A stretch of 42,673 nt of DNA from Thermodesulfobacteriota bacterium (GCA_030024065.1 JASEIE010000004.1:1-42673); one strand, 5' to 3'; numbered from the stretch's first letter, positions 27,155 through 36,475 are shown. Numbers and translations: made by a program. Notes: a model not told the origin generated them from the sequence alone.

Positions 27155-27229
27155 TGGTAGGCACGTGGGGATTTGAACCCCAGACTTCTACCGCGTCAAG
27201 GTAGCGCTCTCCCCCTGAGCTACGTGCCT
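27155..27229 (-). tRNA. tRNA-Val (anticodon GAC)
   Basis: A full cloverleaf can be drawn on the minus strand. The acceptor stem AGGCACG pairs with CGTGCCT, the D-stem is GCTC, the anticodon stem CTACC/GGTAG encloses the loop TTGACGC with anticodon GAC, the T-arm is TGGGG-TTCAAAT-CCCCA, the discriminator is A and the 3-prime CCA is encoded. It is 40-50 nt downstream of a near-consensus promoter and upstream of thrS. Confidence 0.95.
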
Positions 27230-27275
27230 ATAACTTCCCTGCCTGCCATCGCCCAGGCTCTCAAAATTCCCTGTA

Positions 27276-27304
27276 TGTATAGCCCCTTTTAAAATAATTG
27301 TCAA
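27276..27304 (-). promoter_or_regulatory. sigma70 promoter for tRNA-Val and thrS-infC operon
   Basis: On the minus strand TTGACA (27304-27299) is followed after exactly 17 nt by TATACA (27281-27276). The predicted transcription start near 27269 lies about 40 nt before the tRNA. It is the strongest housekeeping promoter seen in the window and is placed just after the clpB stop codon. Confidence 0.85.
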
Positions 27305-27325
27305 GAAAATTCTTAACTTATCGCC

Positions 27326-29917
27326 CTATGCCCTGAATACCAATTCCTCTTTCTTCCCATCCATATCAACGGTGACAGTATCTCCTTCCTTAAATTTCCC
27401 CTCCAATATCTTCAATGCCAGTCTATCCTGAATCTCTTTTTGAATCACACGCTTAAGAGGACGCGCACCATAGGCAGGATCAAATCCCTCCTTTGCTAAA
27501 AATCCCTTCGCTTTTTCCGTCATCTTAAGCTGTATCCGTCTTTCCAGAAGCCTCTTTTCGAGTTTCTTCGCCTGAATCTCAACAATCGCCGTAATCTCCT
27601 CTATTCCGAGGCTATGAAAGATGACCAACTCGTCAATCCGATTCAGAAATTCTGGCTTGAACTGGGTCCTCACAGCATCCATCACCCGACGCCGCATCTC
27701 TTCATAATCCTTCTCTCCCAGATCCACAATCCATTGACTCCCAATATTGGAAGTCATGATCACCACCGTATTTTTAAAGTCCACTGTTCTACCGTGCCCA
27801 TCGGTCAATCTCCCATCATCCAGAATCTGAAGCAGGATGTTGAATACTTCCGGATGGGCCTTCTCAATCTCATCCATGAGGACAATCGAATAGGGTCTTC
27901 TCCGAATGGCCTCGGTGAGATACCCCCCTTCCTCATAGCCCACATATCCTGGCGGCGCTCCGATGAGCCGTGCAACCGAATGTTTCTCCATGAATTCGGA
28001 CATGTCGATCCTCACCATGGCCTGCTCATTATCGAAGAGAAACTCGGCCAGGGCGCGGGCCAATTCTGTCTTTCCCACGCCGGTGGGTCCCATAAAGATG
28101 AAGGACCCGATGGGCCGATTCGGATCCTGCAATCCTGCCCTCGCCCTTCTCACCGCATTGGAAACAGCAACGATCGCATCACTCTGACCCACGACCCTCT
28201 GACTCAACCTCTCCTCCATGCGGATGAGCTTCTCCACCTCGCCTTCCAGCATCCTTGAAACCGGGATGCCTGTCCACTTGGATACAACCTCGGCCATATC
28301 CTCTTCATCCACTTCCTCTTTCAACATTTTTTCACTCTTCTGGAGTGTGGCAAGCTTTTCCTCCTCATGTTTCAATTCATTTTCAAGCCTGGACATCTCC
28401 CCGTACTGCAACTCAGCCAATCGCGAATAATCGACTTCCCGCTCCGCCTCCTTCATCATCTGTTTCGTCTTCTCTATCTGCTCTTTGATCTGACGGATCC
28501 GGGAAATAGCCTTCTTCTCATTCTCCCATTTAAGGGTTTTCTCCTGAACCTCATTCTTCAGATCTGCCAGTTCCTTTTCTATTTTCTTCAATCTCTCCAC
28601 TGAGGCCTTGTCCTTCTCCTTCTTCAAGGCCTGTCGCTCAATCTCCAACTGCATCACCCTTCGCTGGACTTCGTCGATCTCCATGGGCACGCTGTCGATC
28701 TCGATTCTCAGCCTCGATGCTGCCTCATCGATCAGATCGACCGCTTTATCCGGGAGGAAACGCTCTGAGATATATCGGTGAGAAAGCATGGCAGCAGCAA
28801 TGAGGGCCGAATCCTTGATCTTCACGCCATGGTGGACCTCGTAACGTTCCTTCAGTCCCCTTAAAATCGCAATGGTATCCTCCACAGAAGGCTGTGCCAC
28901 ATAGATCGGCTGAAATCTTCTCTCAAGAGCCGCGTCCTTCTCTACATACTTCCTGTACTCGTTGAGTGTGGTGGCGCCCACACACCGGAGTTCCCCCCTT
29001 GCCAGAGCGGGTTTGAGCATATTGGAGGCATCGATCGCACCTTCTGCTGCTCCCGCTCCCACCAGGGTATGGAGTTCGTCGATGAAGAGGATGATGTTGC
29101 CTGCTGCGGCCTGGATCTCCTTGAGCACTGCCTTCAGTCTCTCCTCAAACTCCCCACGGAATTTGGCTCCGGCAATTAAGGCTCCCAGATCGAGGGCAAC
29201 CACCTTCTTATTCTTCAGGGTCTCGGGGACATCTCCCTTGACGATCCTCTGTGCCAACCCTTCTACGATCGCTGTCTTACCCACGCCCGGTTCACCGATC
29301 AGCACAGGATTGTTTTTCTTCCTCCGGGAGAGAACCTGAATGACCCTGCGAATCTCTTCGTCCCTTCCAATGACAGGGTCGAGCTTTCCCTTTCTCGCCT
29401 CCTCTGTGAGGTCCCTGCTGTAACGCTTCAGAGCCTGATATTTCTCCTCCGGGTTCTGATCCATTACCCGATGAGATCCCCGTATCTCCTGCAGGACCCT
29501 GAAGATCGCATCCTTCGACACCCCGTTTCTCTGAAGAATCTGATCGGAAGGCCCTCCCTTCACATCAGCAATAGCGATGAGAAGGTGCTCAGTGGATAGA
29601 TACTCATCCGTCAACCTTTCTGCCTCTTTCCAGGCCATATTTAAAATCTCGCTGAGCCGGCTCGAAAGGTAGGGCTGCGCTGCCCCTCCGCCTGTCACCT
29701 TTGGAATTCGATTCAATTCCCCCTCCAGTTGAGAAATGATTAAATCGGGATTGGCCCCTAATTTCTGGAGAATGGGAATGACAATCCCTTCTTTCTGCAA
29801 CAGAAGGGCTGATAGAAGGTGTTCCACATCGATCTGCTGATGGTTCCTCCTTTCAGCAAGACCCTTGGCTTCCTGCAGAGATTCTTGAGCTTTCAGCGTG
29901 AATTTATCGATATTCAT
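27326..29917 (-). CDS. clpB: ATP-dependent disaggregase ClpB
   Basis: 863 residues, the normal size. Domains: Clp N-domain (1-145), AAA1 with Walker [10 protein letters not shown] near 206, the long coiled-coil M-domain (about 405-525) that binds DnaK, AAA2 with Walker [10 protein letters not shown] near 605 and the C-terminal small domain. It rescues aggregated proteins together with DnaK. No CIRCE element is apparent upstream. Confidence 0.96.
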   Translation of the reverse strand: MNIDKFTLKAQESLQEAKGLAERRNHQQIDVEHLLSALLLQKEGIVIPILQKLGANPDLIISQLEGELNRIPKVTGGGAAQPYLSSRLSEILNMAWKEAERLTDEYLSTEHLLIAIADVKGGPSDQILQRNGVSKDAIFRVLQEIRGSHRVMDQNPEEKYQALKRYSRDLTEEARKGKLDPVIGRDEEIRRVIQVLSRRKKNNPVLIGEPGVGKTAIVEGLAQRIVKGDVPETLKNKKVVALDLGALIAGAKFRGEFEERLKAVLKEIQAAAGNIILFIDELHTLVGAGAAEGAIDASNMLKPALARGELRCVGATTLNEYRKYVEKDAALERRFQPIYVAQPSVEDTIAILRGLKERYEVHHGVKIKDSALIAAAMLSHRYISERFLPDKAVDLIDEAASRLRIEIDSVPMEIDEVQRRVMQLEIERQALKKEKDKASVERLKKIEKELADLKNEVQEKTLKWENEKKAISRIRQIKEQIEKTKQMMKEAEREVDYSRLAELQYGEMSRLENELKHEEEKLATLQKSEKMLKEEVDEEDMAEVVSKWTGIPVSRMLEGEVEKLIRMEERLSQRVVGQSDAIVAVSNAVRRARAGLQDPNRPIGSFIFMGPTGVGKTELARALAEFLFDNEQAMVRIDMSEFMEKHSVARLIGAPPGYVGYEEGGYLTEAIRRRPYSIVLMDEIEKAHPEVFNILLQILDDGRLTDGHGRTVDFKNTVVIMTSNIGSQWIVDLGEKDYEEMRRRVMDAVRTQFKPEFLNRIDELVIFHSLGIEEITAIVEIQAKKLEKRLLERRIQLKMTEKAKGFLAKEGFDPAYGARPLKRVIQKEIQDRLALKILEGKFKEGDTVTVDMDGKKEELVFRA

Positions 29918-30032
29918 ATTCTTTCACTCCCCAAAGTCACATTTAACCAAAAAATAATCACCCTTTGACTAATTTGCAAATAGAATTTTTTTTATCATTT
30001 TAGCTCTTGAGGAAAGAAATAATCCCTCCCCG

Positions 30033-30073
30033 CCTCCCTTCCTGCCTGCCGGCAGGCAGGTATAAAAGGGAGG
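30033..30073. repeat. Nested palindrome CCTGCCTGCCGGCAGGCAGG upstream of clpB
   Basis: A perfect 20-bp palindrome at 30041-30060 is framed by CCTCCCTT (30033-30040) and AAGGGAGG (30066-30073), so the whole 41 bp folds into one long hairpin. Related half-elements occur at 36515-36533 and 39610-39644. Just beyond, at about 30094-30120, two AAGGGGGATT/GGGGGATT words occur in tandem. Confidence 0.75.
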
Positions 30074-30169
30074 GGAATTAGTGTCTCCCACTTTGAAAAA
30101 GGGGGATTAAGGGGGATTTTTATTCCACTTGATGTTATTTTTTCAAAAATCTAAAGTGTTCCAATTTTC

Positions 30170-31000
30170 TCAATATTTCAGGGCATCTGCCAGATTTGCG
30201 AATTCCTGGATGGTCAGGGTCTCCGGCCTTCTTCGTGGGTCTATTCCGATATTCTCTATCCTCTGTTCCATATCGTGCGGAAAGGAAATTCCGGAATGTT
30301 TCAGCCCATTGACCAGGGTCTTTCTGCGGTAATTGAAACAGGCCCTGACCACTTTCTTAAACCACTCCTCATCACTCAATTCCACCATCGGCCTTTTCCT
30401 CCATTCCATGTGGACTACGGCTGAGTCAACCTTCGGGGAAGGGAAGAAGGCAGAAGGTTTGATAAAAAACTTGATTGACAGAACCGTCACCAGTTGAACG
30501 AAAATCGATAATGGGCCGTATTCCTTTCCTCCCGGAGGGGCAACCAGTCTCTCTGCCACCTCTTTTTGAAGCATAAGGGTAAGGGTCAAAAAATTCTCCC
30601 TCGAATCAACGAAACGGAAGAGGAGAGGCGTTGAAATCTGATAAGGCAGGTTGGCCACCACCTTGATCAGCTGACTTTTCGGATCAATTAACTGGTCGAA
30701 ATTAATTTTTAAAATATCACTCTCGATTATTTCCACGTTGGGGTAGGCTTGAATCTTATTCCTCAGTATCTCCACCAATCTGGAATCGATCTCAACGGCA
30801 ATTACTCTTTTTGCCAGACGGGCGAGGGCAAGAGTCATCTCGCCCAGACCAGATCCGACCTCTAAAACCGTATCTTCTTTTTCAATCCGGGCTGTCCGGA
30901 TCACTTTGTTTAAAATATTCCGGTCGATGAGGAAATGCTGACCCAAGCCCTTATGGGGGATCAATCCGTATTCTGCTAACTCTTTTCGGATAGATACCAT
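30170..31000 (-). CDS. ksgA: 16S rRNA (adenine1518-N6/adenine1519-N6)-dimethyltransferase
   Basis: 276 residues from the ATG at 31000 (MVSIRKELAEYGLIPHKGLGQHFL), the usual KsgA N-terminus; 30 further in-frame codons upstream look like repeat DNA. The SAM-binding motif is LEVGSGLGEMT and the catalytic motif NLPYQIS. It dimethylates two adenines in helix 45 of 16S rRNA late in 30S assembly. It follows tsaD with a gap of about 107 bp. Confidence 0.95.
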   Translation of the reverse strand: MVSIRKELAEYGLIPHKGLGQHFLIDRNILNKVIRTARIEKEDTVLEVGSGLGEMTLALARLAKRVIAVEIDSRLVEILRNKIQAYPNVEIIESDILKINFDQLIDPKSQLIKVVANLPYQISTPLLFRFVDSRENFLTLTLMLQKEVAERLVAPPGGKEYGPLSIFVQLVTVLSIKFFIKPSAFFPSPKVDSAVVHMEWRKRPMVELSDEEWFKKVVRACFNYRRKTLVNGLKHSGISFPHDMEQRIENIGIDPRRRPETLTIQEFANLADALKY

Positions 31001-31107
31001 TTTTTCGTGACTCGTGGATTGTGATCCGTGCCTGTTATCTTTCAGAAGGTGGCGCGTGGGATGTGGAAAGTGGAAAATTAAATAAACCACCTCCCACTCT
31101 CTACCCT

Positions 31108-32127
31108 CTACATACCATTGAGGGGTAAATTTGAAAAGGCATTGAGGGATAGAGGTGACCGGATCCCTCGTTTTAAATATTCATATCCCACCACGCCCAC
31201 CATGGCGGCGTTGTCTGTACAAAAGAAGGGAGAGGGGAGATAAACTTTCAATTTCTGTTTGAAGGACTCCTCTTTTATCCTCTGCCGAAGGCACTGATTG
31301 GCTGCTACCCCTCCTGAAAGAACGATTCTTTCCAACCCCTGAGATTGGGCGGCTTGAAGCGTCTTTTTCACCAGTACCTCCACTGCGGCTTCCTGGAAAC
31401 TCGAAACGATATCCCGAATAAGATTCTCCGGATAACCCCCTGGGGGTTCGGGGTAAGCCTTAACGAAATTCACCACAGCTGTCTTCAGTCCGCTGAAACT
31501 GAAGTCCATGGAGTTCTTCCCGAGGGATGCCCTGGGAAATCGAATGGCTTTCGGATTCCCTGTTTTTGCCAGTTCATCAATGATCGGTCCTCCCGGATAT
31601 CCCAGTCCCAGGAGCTTTGCCACCTTATCAAAGGCTTCCCCTGCGGCATCATCTCTCGTCTGGCCTAATCTCTTATATTTCCCGAATCCGTCCACACGGA
31701 AAAGAGAAGTATGGCCTCCTGAGACCACCAGCCCGATAAAAGGAAATTTTGGAGATTCTTTCTCAAGGAAAATCGCAGAGAGATGGGCTTCGATATGATT
31801 GACTCCCACCAGGGGCAATCCTCTGGCAAAGGCCAAAGATTTGGCAAAGGAGAGACCGACCAGAAGGGAACCCACCAATCCCGGTCCCTGAGTGACGGCG
31901 ATGCCATTGATCTCTTTCAATGTCACCTTTGCCGCTTCCAGGGCTTCTGTCACAACAGGAACGATCGATTCGATATGCCTTCTCGATGCCAGTTCCGGGA
32001 CGACACCTCCGTACTTCTGATGAACCGCTTCCTGGGAGGAGACCACATTGGAGAGAATCTTCCTTCCATTTATAATAACCGCCGCACCGGTATCATCACA
32101 CGATGTCTCAATGGCGAGAATTCGCAT
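31108..32127 (-). CDS. tsaD: tRNA N6-adenosine threonylcarbamoyltransferase
   Basis: 339 residues. The ASKHA-fold start MRILAIETSCDDTGAAV, the metal-binding HIEAH motif in VNHIEAHLSAIF, and VSGGHTSLF and VLSGGVAANQCLR are diagnostic. It transfers the threonylcarbamoyl group to A37 of ANN-decoding tRNAs, working with TsaB and TsaE, which are not in this window. Confidence 0.96.
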   Translation of the reverse strand: MRILAIETSCDDTGAAVIINGRKILSNVVSSQEAVHQKYGGVVPELASRRHIESIVPVVTEALEAAKVTLKEINGIAVTQGPGLVGSLLVGLSFAKSLAFARGLPLVGVNHIEAHLSAIFLEKESPKFPFIGLVVSGGHTSLFRVDGFGKYKRLGQTRDDAAGEAFDKVAKLLGLGYPGGPIIDELAKTGNPKAIRFPRASLGKNSMDFSFSGLKTAVVNFVKAYPEPPGGYPENLIRDIVSSFQEAAVEVLVKKTLQAAQSQGLERIVLSGGVAANQCLRQRIKEESFKQKLKVYLPSPFFCTDNAAMVGVVGYEYLKRGIRSPLSLNAFSNLPLNGM

Positions 32128-32331
32128 ATCAGGTCAACAGCCTTTCACCTCGATCGAAGGATTGATCGTCCTCGGCAAGAAGATGAAAATCATAGAACCC
32201 ATCTGCATGATTAGTCAAAAGAAATGCACTCATTAGAATATCAAGAAAAGAGTTAATAGGCAGATTTTTGCAGAGGTGATGTCCAACAGAGTTATTCTAT
32301 TCGTTCTAATTTGAGAAACCCTTCTTCTCCT

Positions 32332-32685
32332 CTAAACATCTTCCTTCTTAAGGTCTTCCTTTATTTTTAGCACCTCTTTCCTCAAATCAAAAATGTCTTC
32401 CTTGGCAACCTTCCAAATCCGCCCTAAACTTACCTCTGAGTATTCATGGATAAGAATATCTCTCATTCCCGCAATCTTTTTCCATGGTATCCCTGAATAT
32501 CTATCTTTAAACTCTTGGGGGGTTTTCTTAACAGCTTCACCAATAATTTCCAAACGTCTGAAAACTGCATCTTGAATCTGAGAATTATCGAGGAAATTTT
32601 CTTTCGTGATCCCTCTTGTGTATTCTTCGACTTTCCCGATACTTTCCAAGATATCCTCAATATAAACTCTCACATCTCTCTTCAT
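32332..32685 (-). CDS. hepT: HepT-like (DUF86, HEPN) ribonuclease toxin
   Basis: 117-residue HEPN-fold protein. The catalytic R-x4-H-x-Y motif is intact: R75, H80, Y82 in RDILIHEY, plus the family GRIW segment after it. HepT toxins cleave RNA, including tRNA, and are silenced when the partner MntA transfers AMP to the motif tyrosine. Its ATG overlaps the stop of the partner gene (ATGA at 32682-32685), the usual antitoxin-first order. Confidence 0.9.
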   Translation of the reverse strand: MKRDVRVYIEDILESIGKVEEYTRGITKENFLDNSQIQDAVFRRLEIIGEAVKKTPQEFKDRYSGIPWKKIAGMRDILIHEYSEVSLGRIWKVAKEDIFDLRKEVLKIKEDLKKEDV

Positions 32686-32969
32686 AGAATGATCACTTGT
32701 TCGATTAGAATCCTCTCCTTGAGAAGGGGTTTGATGGTGTTGTATTCCACTAAATCGACCTTCCTCTTCAAAACGTCCTCAATTTCCAGTTTTAGACCAA
32801 CAAAATCAAGCAAGCTGATATCCTTCTCAATTTCAACCAATATATCAACATCGCTATCTTTTATCATTTCATCGCGAACACATGACCCAAACAGCCCTGC
32901 TCTTTTTACACCGTAATGCTGCAAAATTGGAAGGATTTTATTCTTTACCTCTTCAATGTGCGATTTCAT
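32682..32969 (-). CDS. mntA: MntA-like nucleotidyltransferase antitoxin
   Basis: 95-residue minimal nucleotidyltransferase. The active-site pattern is complete: G28-S29 followed by D40 and D42 in GLFGSCVRDEMIKDSDVDILVEI. It is expected to inactivate HepT by AMPylation. Small, AT-richer than the housekeeping genes on either side, consistent with acquisition. Confidence 0.9.
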   Translation of the reverse strand: MKSHIEEVKNKILPILQHYGVKRAGLFGSCVRDEMIKDSDVDILVEIEKDISLLDFVGLKLEIEDVLKRKVDLVEYNTIKPLLKERILIEQVIIL

Positions 32970-33160
32970 ATTGTCACCTTATATTGTCACCTTTCTTACG
33001 TAGCCCCAACCAATGTTTTCACCCTCATTTTTGACTAAAAATACCATTTTGTTAAAATTTAAGCAATTCTTAAATCCAGCCAAGGACTCTATGTACATCC
33101 TTAAATCCCAAAATCCACCTTGCTAAAGGTCCAATACCAGTACCGTCTTGTTCATTTGGA

Positions 33161-33222
33161 AAAAGGGGACGGTTCTAATTTATCAAGAATACCGTCGAAA
33201 TTAAATAGAACCATCCCCTTTT
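33161..33222. mobile_element. Terminal inverted repeat of a degraded REP/IS200-like element
   Basis: AAAAGGGGACGGTTCTA (33161-33177) and TAGAACCATCCCCTTTT (33206-33222) are inverted copies with one mismatch. This ending is of the kind found next to REP-associated Y1 transposases. On the minus strand a 29-codon frame (33201-33290) runs into the right arm and ends KRKGDGSI-stop, as if the coding end of an old element were preserved. The rest of the element is absent. The flanking 32970-33303 gap holds nothing else recognisable. Confidence 0.55.
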
Positions 33223-33303
33223 CTCTTGATAGAGAACTCCTTTAACCTTTCTTTGATATAGATGCCGATACCCATCATGCCACTTTCCATTGTTCCATTT
33301 TTT

Positions 33304-33735
33304 CTATCTATTCCTTAGTTTTTCTAACATAAGAGCTTTATAATTATTAGCCTCGGTATCCCTTGGATCTATTTTTATTACTTCATTAAACATATTAATA
33401 GCCTCTTCATATTTACCCAATTTTCCAAATAATACACCTTTATTAAAATAGGGCAGTGTATTTTGGGGATTAGTCTTAATTCCTGCATCATATATTCCCA
33501 AAGCTTCTTCATGTTTACCCAGTTCGCTTATTGCAGAAGCTTTATCACAATAAGCTATAACATTATTGGGATCCAAGTTAATTACATCATTGAATACAGC
33601 AATGGCTTCTTCATATTTGCCCTGTTTACTTAATGCAAGGCCCTTAAAATTATAGGCCTTAACATCTTGGGGATTCAATTTAATTGCTTCGTCAAAAACT
33701 CTAACGGCCTCTTCATATTTACCTAATTTATACAA
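33304..33735 (-). CDS. TPR-repeat protein (probably the 3-prime part of a frameshifted gene)
   Basis: 143 residues from a TTG at 33735, with AAAGGAG a few bases upstream. Four tetratricopeptide repeats are visible, each with the LGKYEEA-type helix A core and a DP or NP turn: about 1-27, 28-61, 62-95 and 96-129. Such repeats mediate protein-protein contacts. The TPR consensus continues upstream of the start codon (SYNSKGAGLYKLGKYEEA), so the TTG start lies inside a repeat. The reading frame upstream joins the small membrane-protein frame if one base of an A6 run is removed (see the entry at 33752-33856). Confidence 0.7.
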   Translation of the reverse strand: MYKLGKYEEAVRVFDEAIKLNPQDVKAYNFKGLALSKQGKYEEAIAVFNDVINLDPNNVIAYCDKASAISELGKHEEALGIYDAGIKTNPQNTLPYFNKGVLFGKLGKYEEAINMFNEVIKIDPRDTEANNYKALMLEKLRNR

Positions 33736-33751
33736 CCCAGCTCCTTTGGAA

Positions 33752-33856
33752 TTATATGAATTTTTTCAAAGATGCTCTTAACTGTCTGATCATAAAAATA
33801 CAATAGGCATTAAATAAAGCAAAGATAATTAGAAGTATTGAAATAATAATTGACAT
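33752..33856 (-). CDS. Membrane-anchor segment, 34 codons, likely 5-prime part of the TPR gene
   Basis: ATG at 33856 has a perfect AGGAGG 8 nt upstream. The frame encodes a hydrophobic helix (SIIISILLIIFALFNAYCIF, residues 2-21) then basic MIRQLRASLKK before TAA at 33754-33752. One base fewer in the A6 run at 33761-33766 would continue it as SLKNSYNSKGAGLYKLGK into the TPR frame, giving a membrane-anchored TPR protein of about 180 residues. As it stands it is either a small protein of its own or a broken gene. Confidence 0.55.
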   Translation of the reverse strand: MSIIISILLIIFALFNAYCIFMIRQLRASLKKFI

Positions 33857-33992
33857 TACTCTTTCCTCCTTTTTATGCCTGCAATGAACTGTTATTTCGT
33901 TTATGTATGACGCTGTCGTGGCTTCTATTTATCCATACAACGGCGCGGATCAACAGGATCCCGATTTTTGTGCGATCCGGCGCAGCCAATGG

Positions 33993-34724
33993 TTAAGTGA
34001 GCTCACACCGTTCCGGAACAGACAGCTTCTCAATCATGGTAATTTCAGCCATTTCCCGCACGATCTCGTTTGCCCATACTATGTTTTGCCAATAGTCAAA
34101 AGCCGTTATGTCGACGATTGACCCTTGCCTTTTCTTATATGCGTGAGAGAGTCCGTTTCGTCCTTCTTCAAATATCCATTTTGCTACGTCGTTGACCCCG
34201 TTTCTCCTCAAGTACTGCAGACTATCCCTTGATTCTGAAAGCCTTGGAATAAGTGAGCCTACCCATTTTCCTTTGTCACTTCCATCTCTGAATGGGATTT
34301 CGAGGATTTTGTAAAAACTTAAGAACCGGTAAAATGGGCTTGGGGAGCCAAAACCTTCCCGATAGAATCCGAGCGCAAGATGCTGGTCGTTCTCAAAAAC
34401 CTCTTGTTTGAAGTCGTGAATGAAGTACTGTTCCGATCGGGGGAAATAATTCTGGGAGCTACAGTCAGGTAGGCCAGTCCCGTAGACGCAAACGTCAGCG
34501 TACAGTTGAATCCGGAGCTTCCATGACAACTCACTCAAGAAATGGGAAATCGTTTGGAACACGGCCTTATGCTCGTGCCCACTTCCGTATGCTGCCCTAA
34601 CGCGATGAGAATCATGCAGCTTGCCCATGATTATTTCGAGCGACCTCTTGTCATAAGGCACCACGATCCTTTCGTCAAAGAATGTGCCATCAAAATTGAA
34701 ACCTATGCATATTCCGTATCGCAT
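33993..34724 (-). CDS. Uncharacterised protein with a HEPN-like R-x4-H-x-Y motif
   Basis: 243 residues. The N-terminal half is mixed alpha/beta without a motif I know. The C-terminal half is helical (FYRFLSFYKILEIPF, then LSESRDSLQYLRR) and contains RNGLSHAY at residues 189-196, matching the HEPN catalytic pattern R-x4-H-x-Y, followed by helices. The layout reminds me of proteins annotated as methylamine-utilisation MauJ-like, but I cannot confirm that and no mau genes are present. The position in an accessory region next to HepT/MntA and a broken TPR gene suggests a defence or stress role; this is inference. Confidence 0.65.
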   Translation of the reverse strand: MRYGICIGFNFDGTFFDERIVVPYDKRSLEIIMGKLHDSHRVRAAYGSGHEHKAVFQTISHFLSELSWKLRIQLYADVCVYGTGLPDCSSQNYFPRSEQYFIHDFKQEVFENDQHLALGFYREGFGSPSPFYRFLSFYKILEIPFRDGSDKGKWVGSLIPRLSESRDSLQYLRRNGVNDVAKWIFEEGRNGLSHAYKKRQGSIVDITAFDYWQNIVWANEIVREMAEITMIEKLSVPERCELT

Positions 34725-35100
34725 AAATCACTTTCACTTACATTATTATTTATGCTGCTGCGATGTTTCCTCTCCTAAACACCAACCCTTCCATCCTTTT
34801 AAAATGCCCCCTTGAGTCCTAAACGGGCCTGAAGGTGGCCTTTTATGCAGCATAACGTTTTCCTGGACATTATTATACTGCAGCAATGCAATTATCAAAG
34901 AAGTTATCTGTCCCTCAGGATCAAGGCTATCAATTATTAAATACAAATTTTTATAAACACCAATTTCAAAAAATAGGGAAGTAAAAATATCAGGGAAGGA
35001 GTTTACATTTCATTTTGCACTTACTTGCATTAAATTTCGATAGATATGGAAGCGTACTGGATTTTCGTAGTTTCATGCATTTCGATTCTTTGTGGAGAAT
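34725..35100. other. AT-rich intergenic stretch with no gene seen
   Basis: This 376-bp gap separates the accessory block from the lysM/M23 gene. Only short frames without ribosome-binding sites occur. A weak GGCC stem followed by TTTT at about 34826-34843 could act as a terminator. Confidence 0.4.
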
Positions 35101-35808
35101 TTATTTTAGGAACAATAAAGGGTCGATGGCCTTATTATTTTTTCTGATCTCGAAGTGGAGATGAGGCCCGGTGGCTCTTCCGGTCTGTCCGACTTTTCCG
35201 ATGACCTGTCCCCTTTCCACCCACTCCCCCTCTTCCACGAGATTCACTTCGTTGTGCCCATAGACCGTCGCAAACTCCTCGGAGTGGCGGAGGATGATGA
35301 GATTCCCATATCCCCGGATCGTATTGCTTGAATAAATAACCCTTCCGGCATTGGAGGCTTTGATCGCCGTCCCCACAGGAGAAGAAATATCAATTCCCAT
35401 ATGCCTTTTACCCTCTGCCTCATTAAATACATCCCCTAATCTCCCTTCCACCGGCCAGATAAAATTCAGTTTTTTATAGACAATCTTCTCCCTTTCACCC
35501 GATTCTTCAACCACATCTTCAATATAGACTTCAACCTTTAAAACCCTCTTTGCTCCGGGAATAAAAATTCTCTGGCTCGCCTGGATCTTCCCGGGATCCG
35601 TAATGCCATTCAATGAAGCCACCTCTTTGACATCGACTCCATAAGTTTTGCAAATGCGGTAGAGGGTCTGGTGTTTTTCCACCACATGATAGACCCCCTT
35701 CCTTTCCGGGGGAGAAGGTCTCTTTTCGATGACCACTCGATGGCGAGCACAGGCGCTGACGAGAAATATTACTGAGATGAGGAAGAGATAATAGAATATT
35801 CTGTTCAC
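35101..35808 (-). CDS. nlpD: LysM/M23 peptidoglycan endopeptidase lipoprotein (NlpD-like)
   Basis: 235 residues from a GTG at 35808, which gives a compact lipoprotein signal with lipobox VSAC (lipidated Cys about residue 20); an ATG at 35832 overlapping pcm would add eight residues. A LysM domain follows (YHVVEKHQTLYRICKTYGVDVKEVASLNGI), then the M23 peptidase domain. The zinc-binding motifs HMGID and HLHFE are both intact, so it should be an active endopeptidase, unlike E. coli NlpD, which has lost these residues. It acts in the periplasm on cell-wall cross-links. The pcm-nlpD pairing is widespread in Proteobacteria. Confidence 0.92.
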   Translation of the reverse strand: MNRIFYYLFLISVIFLVSACARHRVVIEKRPSPPERKGVYHVVEKHQTLYRICKTYGVDVKEVASLNGITDPGKIQASQRIFIPGAKRVLKVEVYIEDVVEESGEREKIVYKKLNFIWPVEGRLGDVFNEAEGKRHMGIDISSPVGTAIKASNAGRVIYSSNTIRGYGNLIILRHSEEFATVYGHNEVNLVEEGEWVERGQVIGKVGQTGRATGPHLHFEIRKNNKAIDPLLFLK

Positions 35809-35812
35809 TCTC

Positions 35813-36460
35813 TCACTCGTTCCCCCAACCATATCTCCCGATCAATTTGACAAATCGACAACCACCGAGGTCCTCTTTCTTCATCCCCTCTTCCGTCTTT
35901 GTAATGCGGAAAAGGTCCTGAACAGCGGCGTCTCCCACAGGGATGACCAGTCTTCCTCCCATTGCCAATTGATCATAGAGGGGCTGCGGAATATCAGGAG
36001 CCCCTGCTGTGACGATGATGGCGTCGAAGGGACTCTTCTCCATCCACCCATAGGTCCCATCAAAGATTTTGATCTCCACATTGAAATATCCCAGATCATA
36101 AAGCAACTTTCTGGCTCTCATGGCCAGCGGGCGAATCCTTTCAACCGAATAGACCTCCTGAGCCAGTTCCCCCAAAACCGCTGTCTGATAACCCGAACCT
36201 GCGCCGATCTCCAGAACCCTCTCTCCGCCCTTCAACTCCATCGTCTCGGTCATCAGGGCAACCATATAAGGCTGGGAGATGGTCTGTTTCTCTCCAATGG
36301 GCAGTGGATGATCATTGTAAGCCTGACTCTGTAGCGCCTCTTCAACAAAGAGATGACGGGGAACTTTCTTCATCGCAGCGATCACCCGGGAATCCTTGAT
36401 TCCCCTTGCGACGATCTGTTCCTCCACCATCTTTGATCTCGCCTTTGAAAAGTCGAACAT
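35813..36460 (-). CDS. pcm: Protein-L-isoaspartate O-methyltransferase
   Basis: 215 residues from the ATG at 36460 ([20 protein letters not shown]); an earlier in-frame ATG lies inside a palindromic repeat and is unlikely. The class I SAM fold shows [15 protein letters not shown], and [10 protein letters not shown] is the PCMT signature. It repairs isoaspartyl residues in ageing proteins. Its 3-prime end lies within about 5 bp of the nlpD start. Confidence 0.95.
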   Translation of the reverse strand: MFDFSKARSKMVEEQIVARGIKDSRVIAAMKKVPRHLFVEEALQSQAYNDHPLPIGEKQTISQPYMVALMTETMELKGGERVLEIGAGSGYQTAVLGELAQEVYSVERIRPLAMRARKLLYDLGYFNVEIKIFDGTYGWMEKSPFDAIIVTAGAPDIPQPLYDQLAMGGRLVIPVGDAAVQDLFRITKTEEGMKKEDLGGCRFVKLIGRYGWGNE

Positions 36461-36475
36461 CTTACATTGGCCTTT

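Noticed and set aside
27614..28258. 214-codon plus-strand frame over clpB
   Set aside because: Antisense shadow; His/Pro-rich translation typical of reverse-strand reading.
34746..34946. 66-codon minus-strand frame in the gap before the LysM/M23 gene
   Set aside because: No ribosome-binding site, no family resemblance, and composition like the surrounding non-coding DNA.
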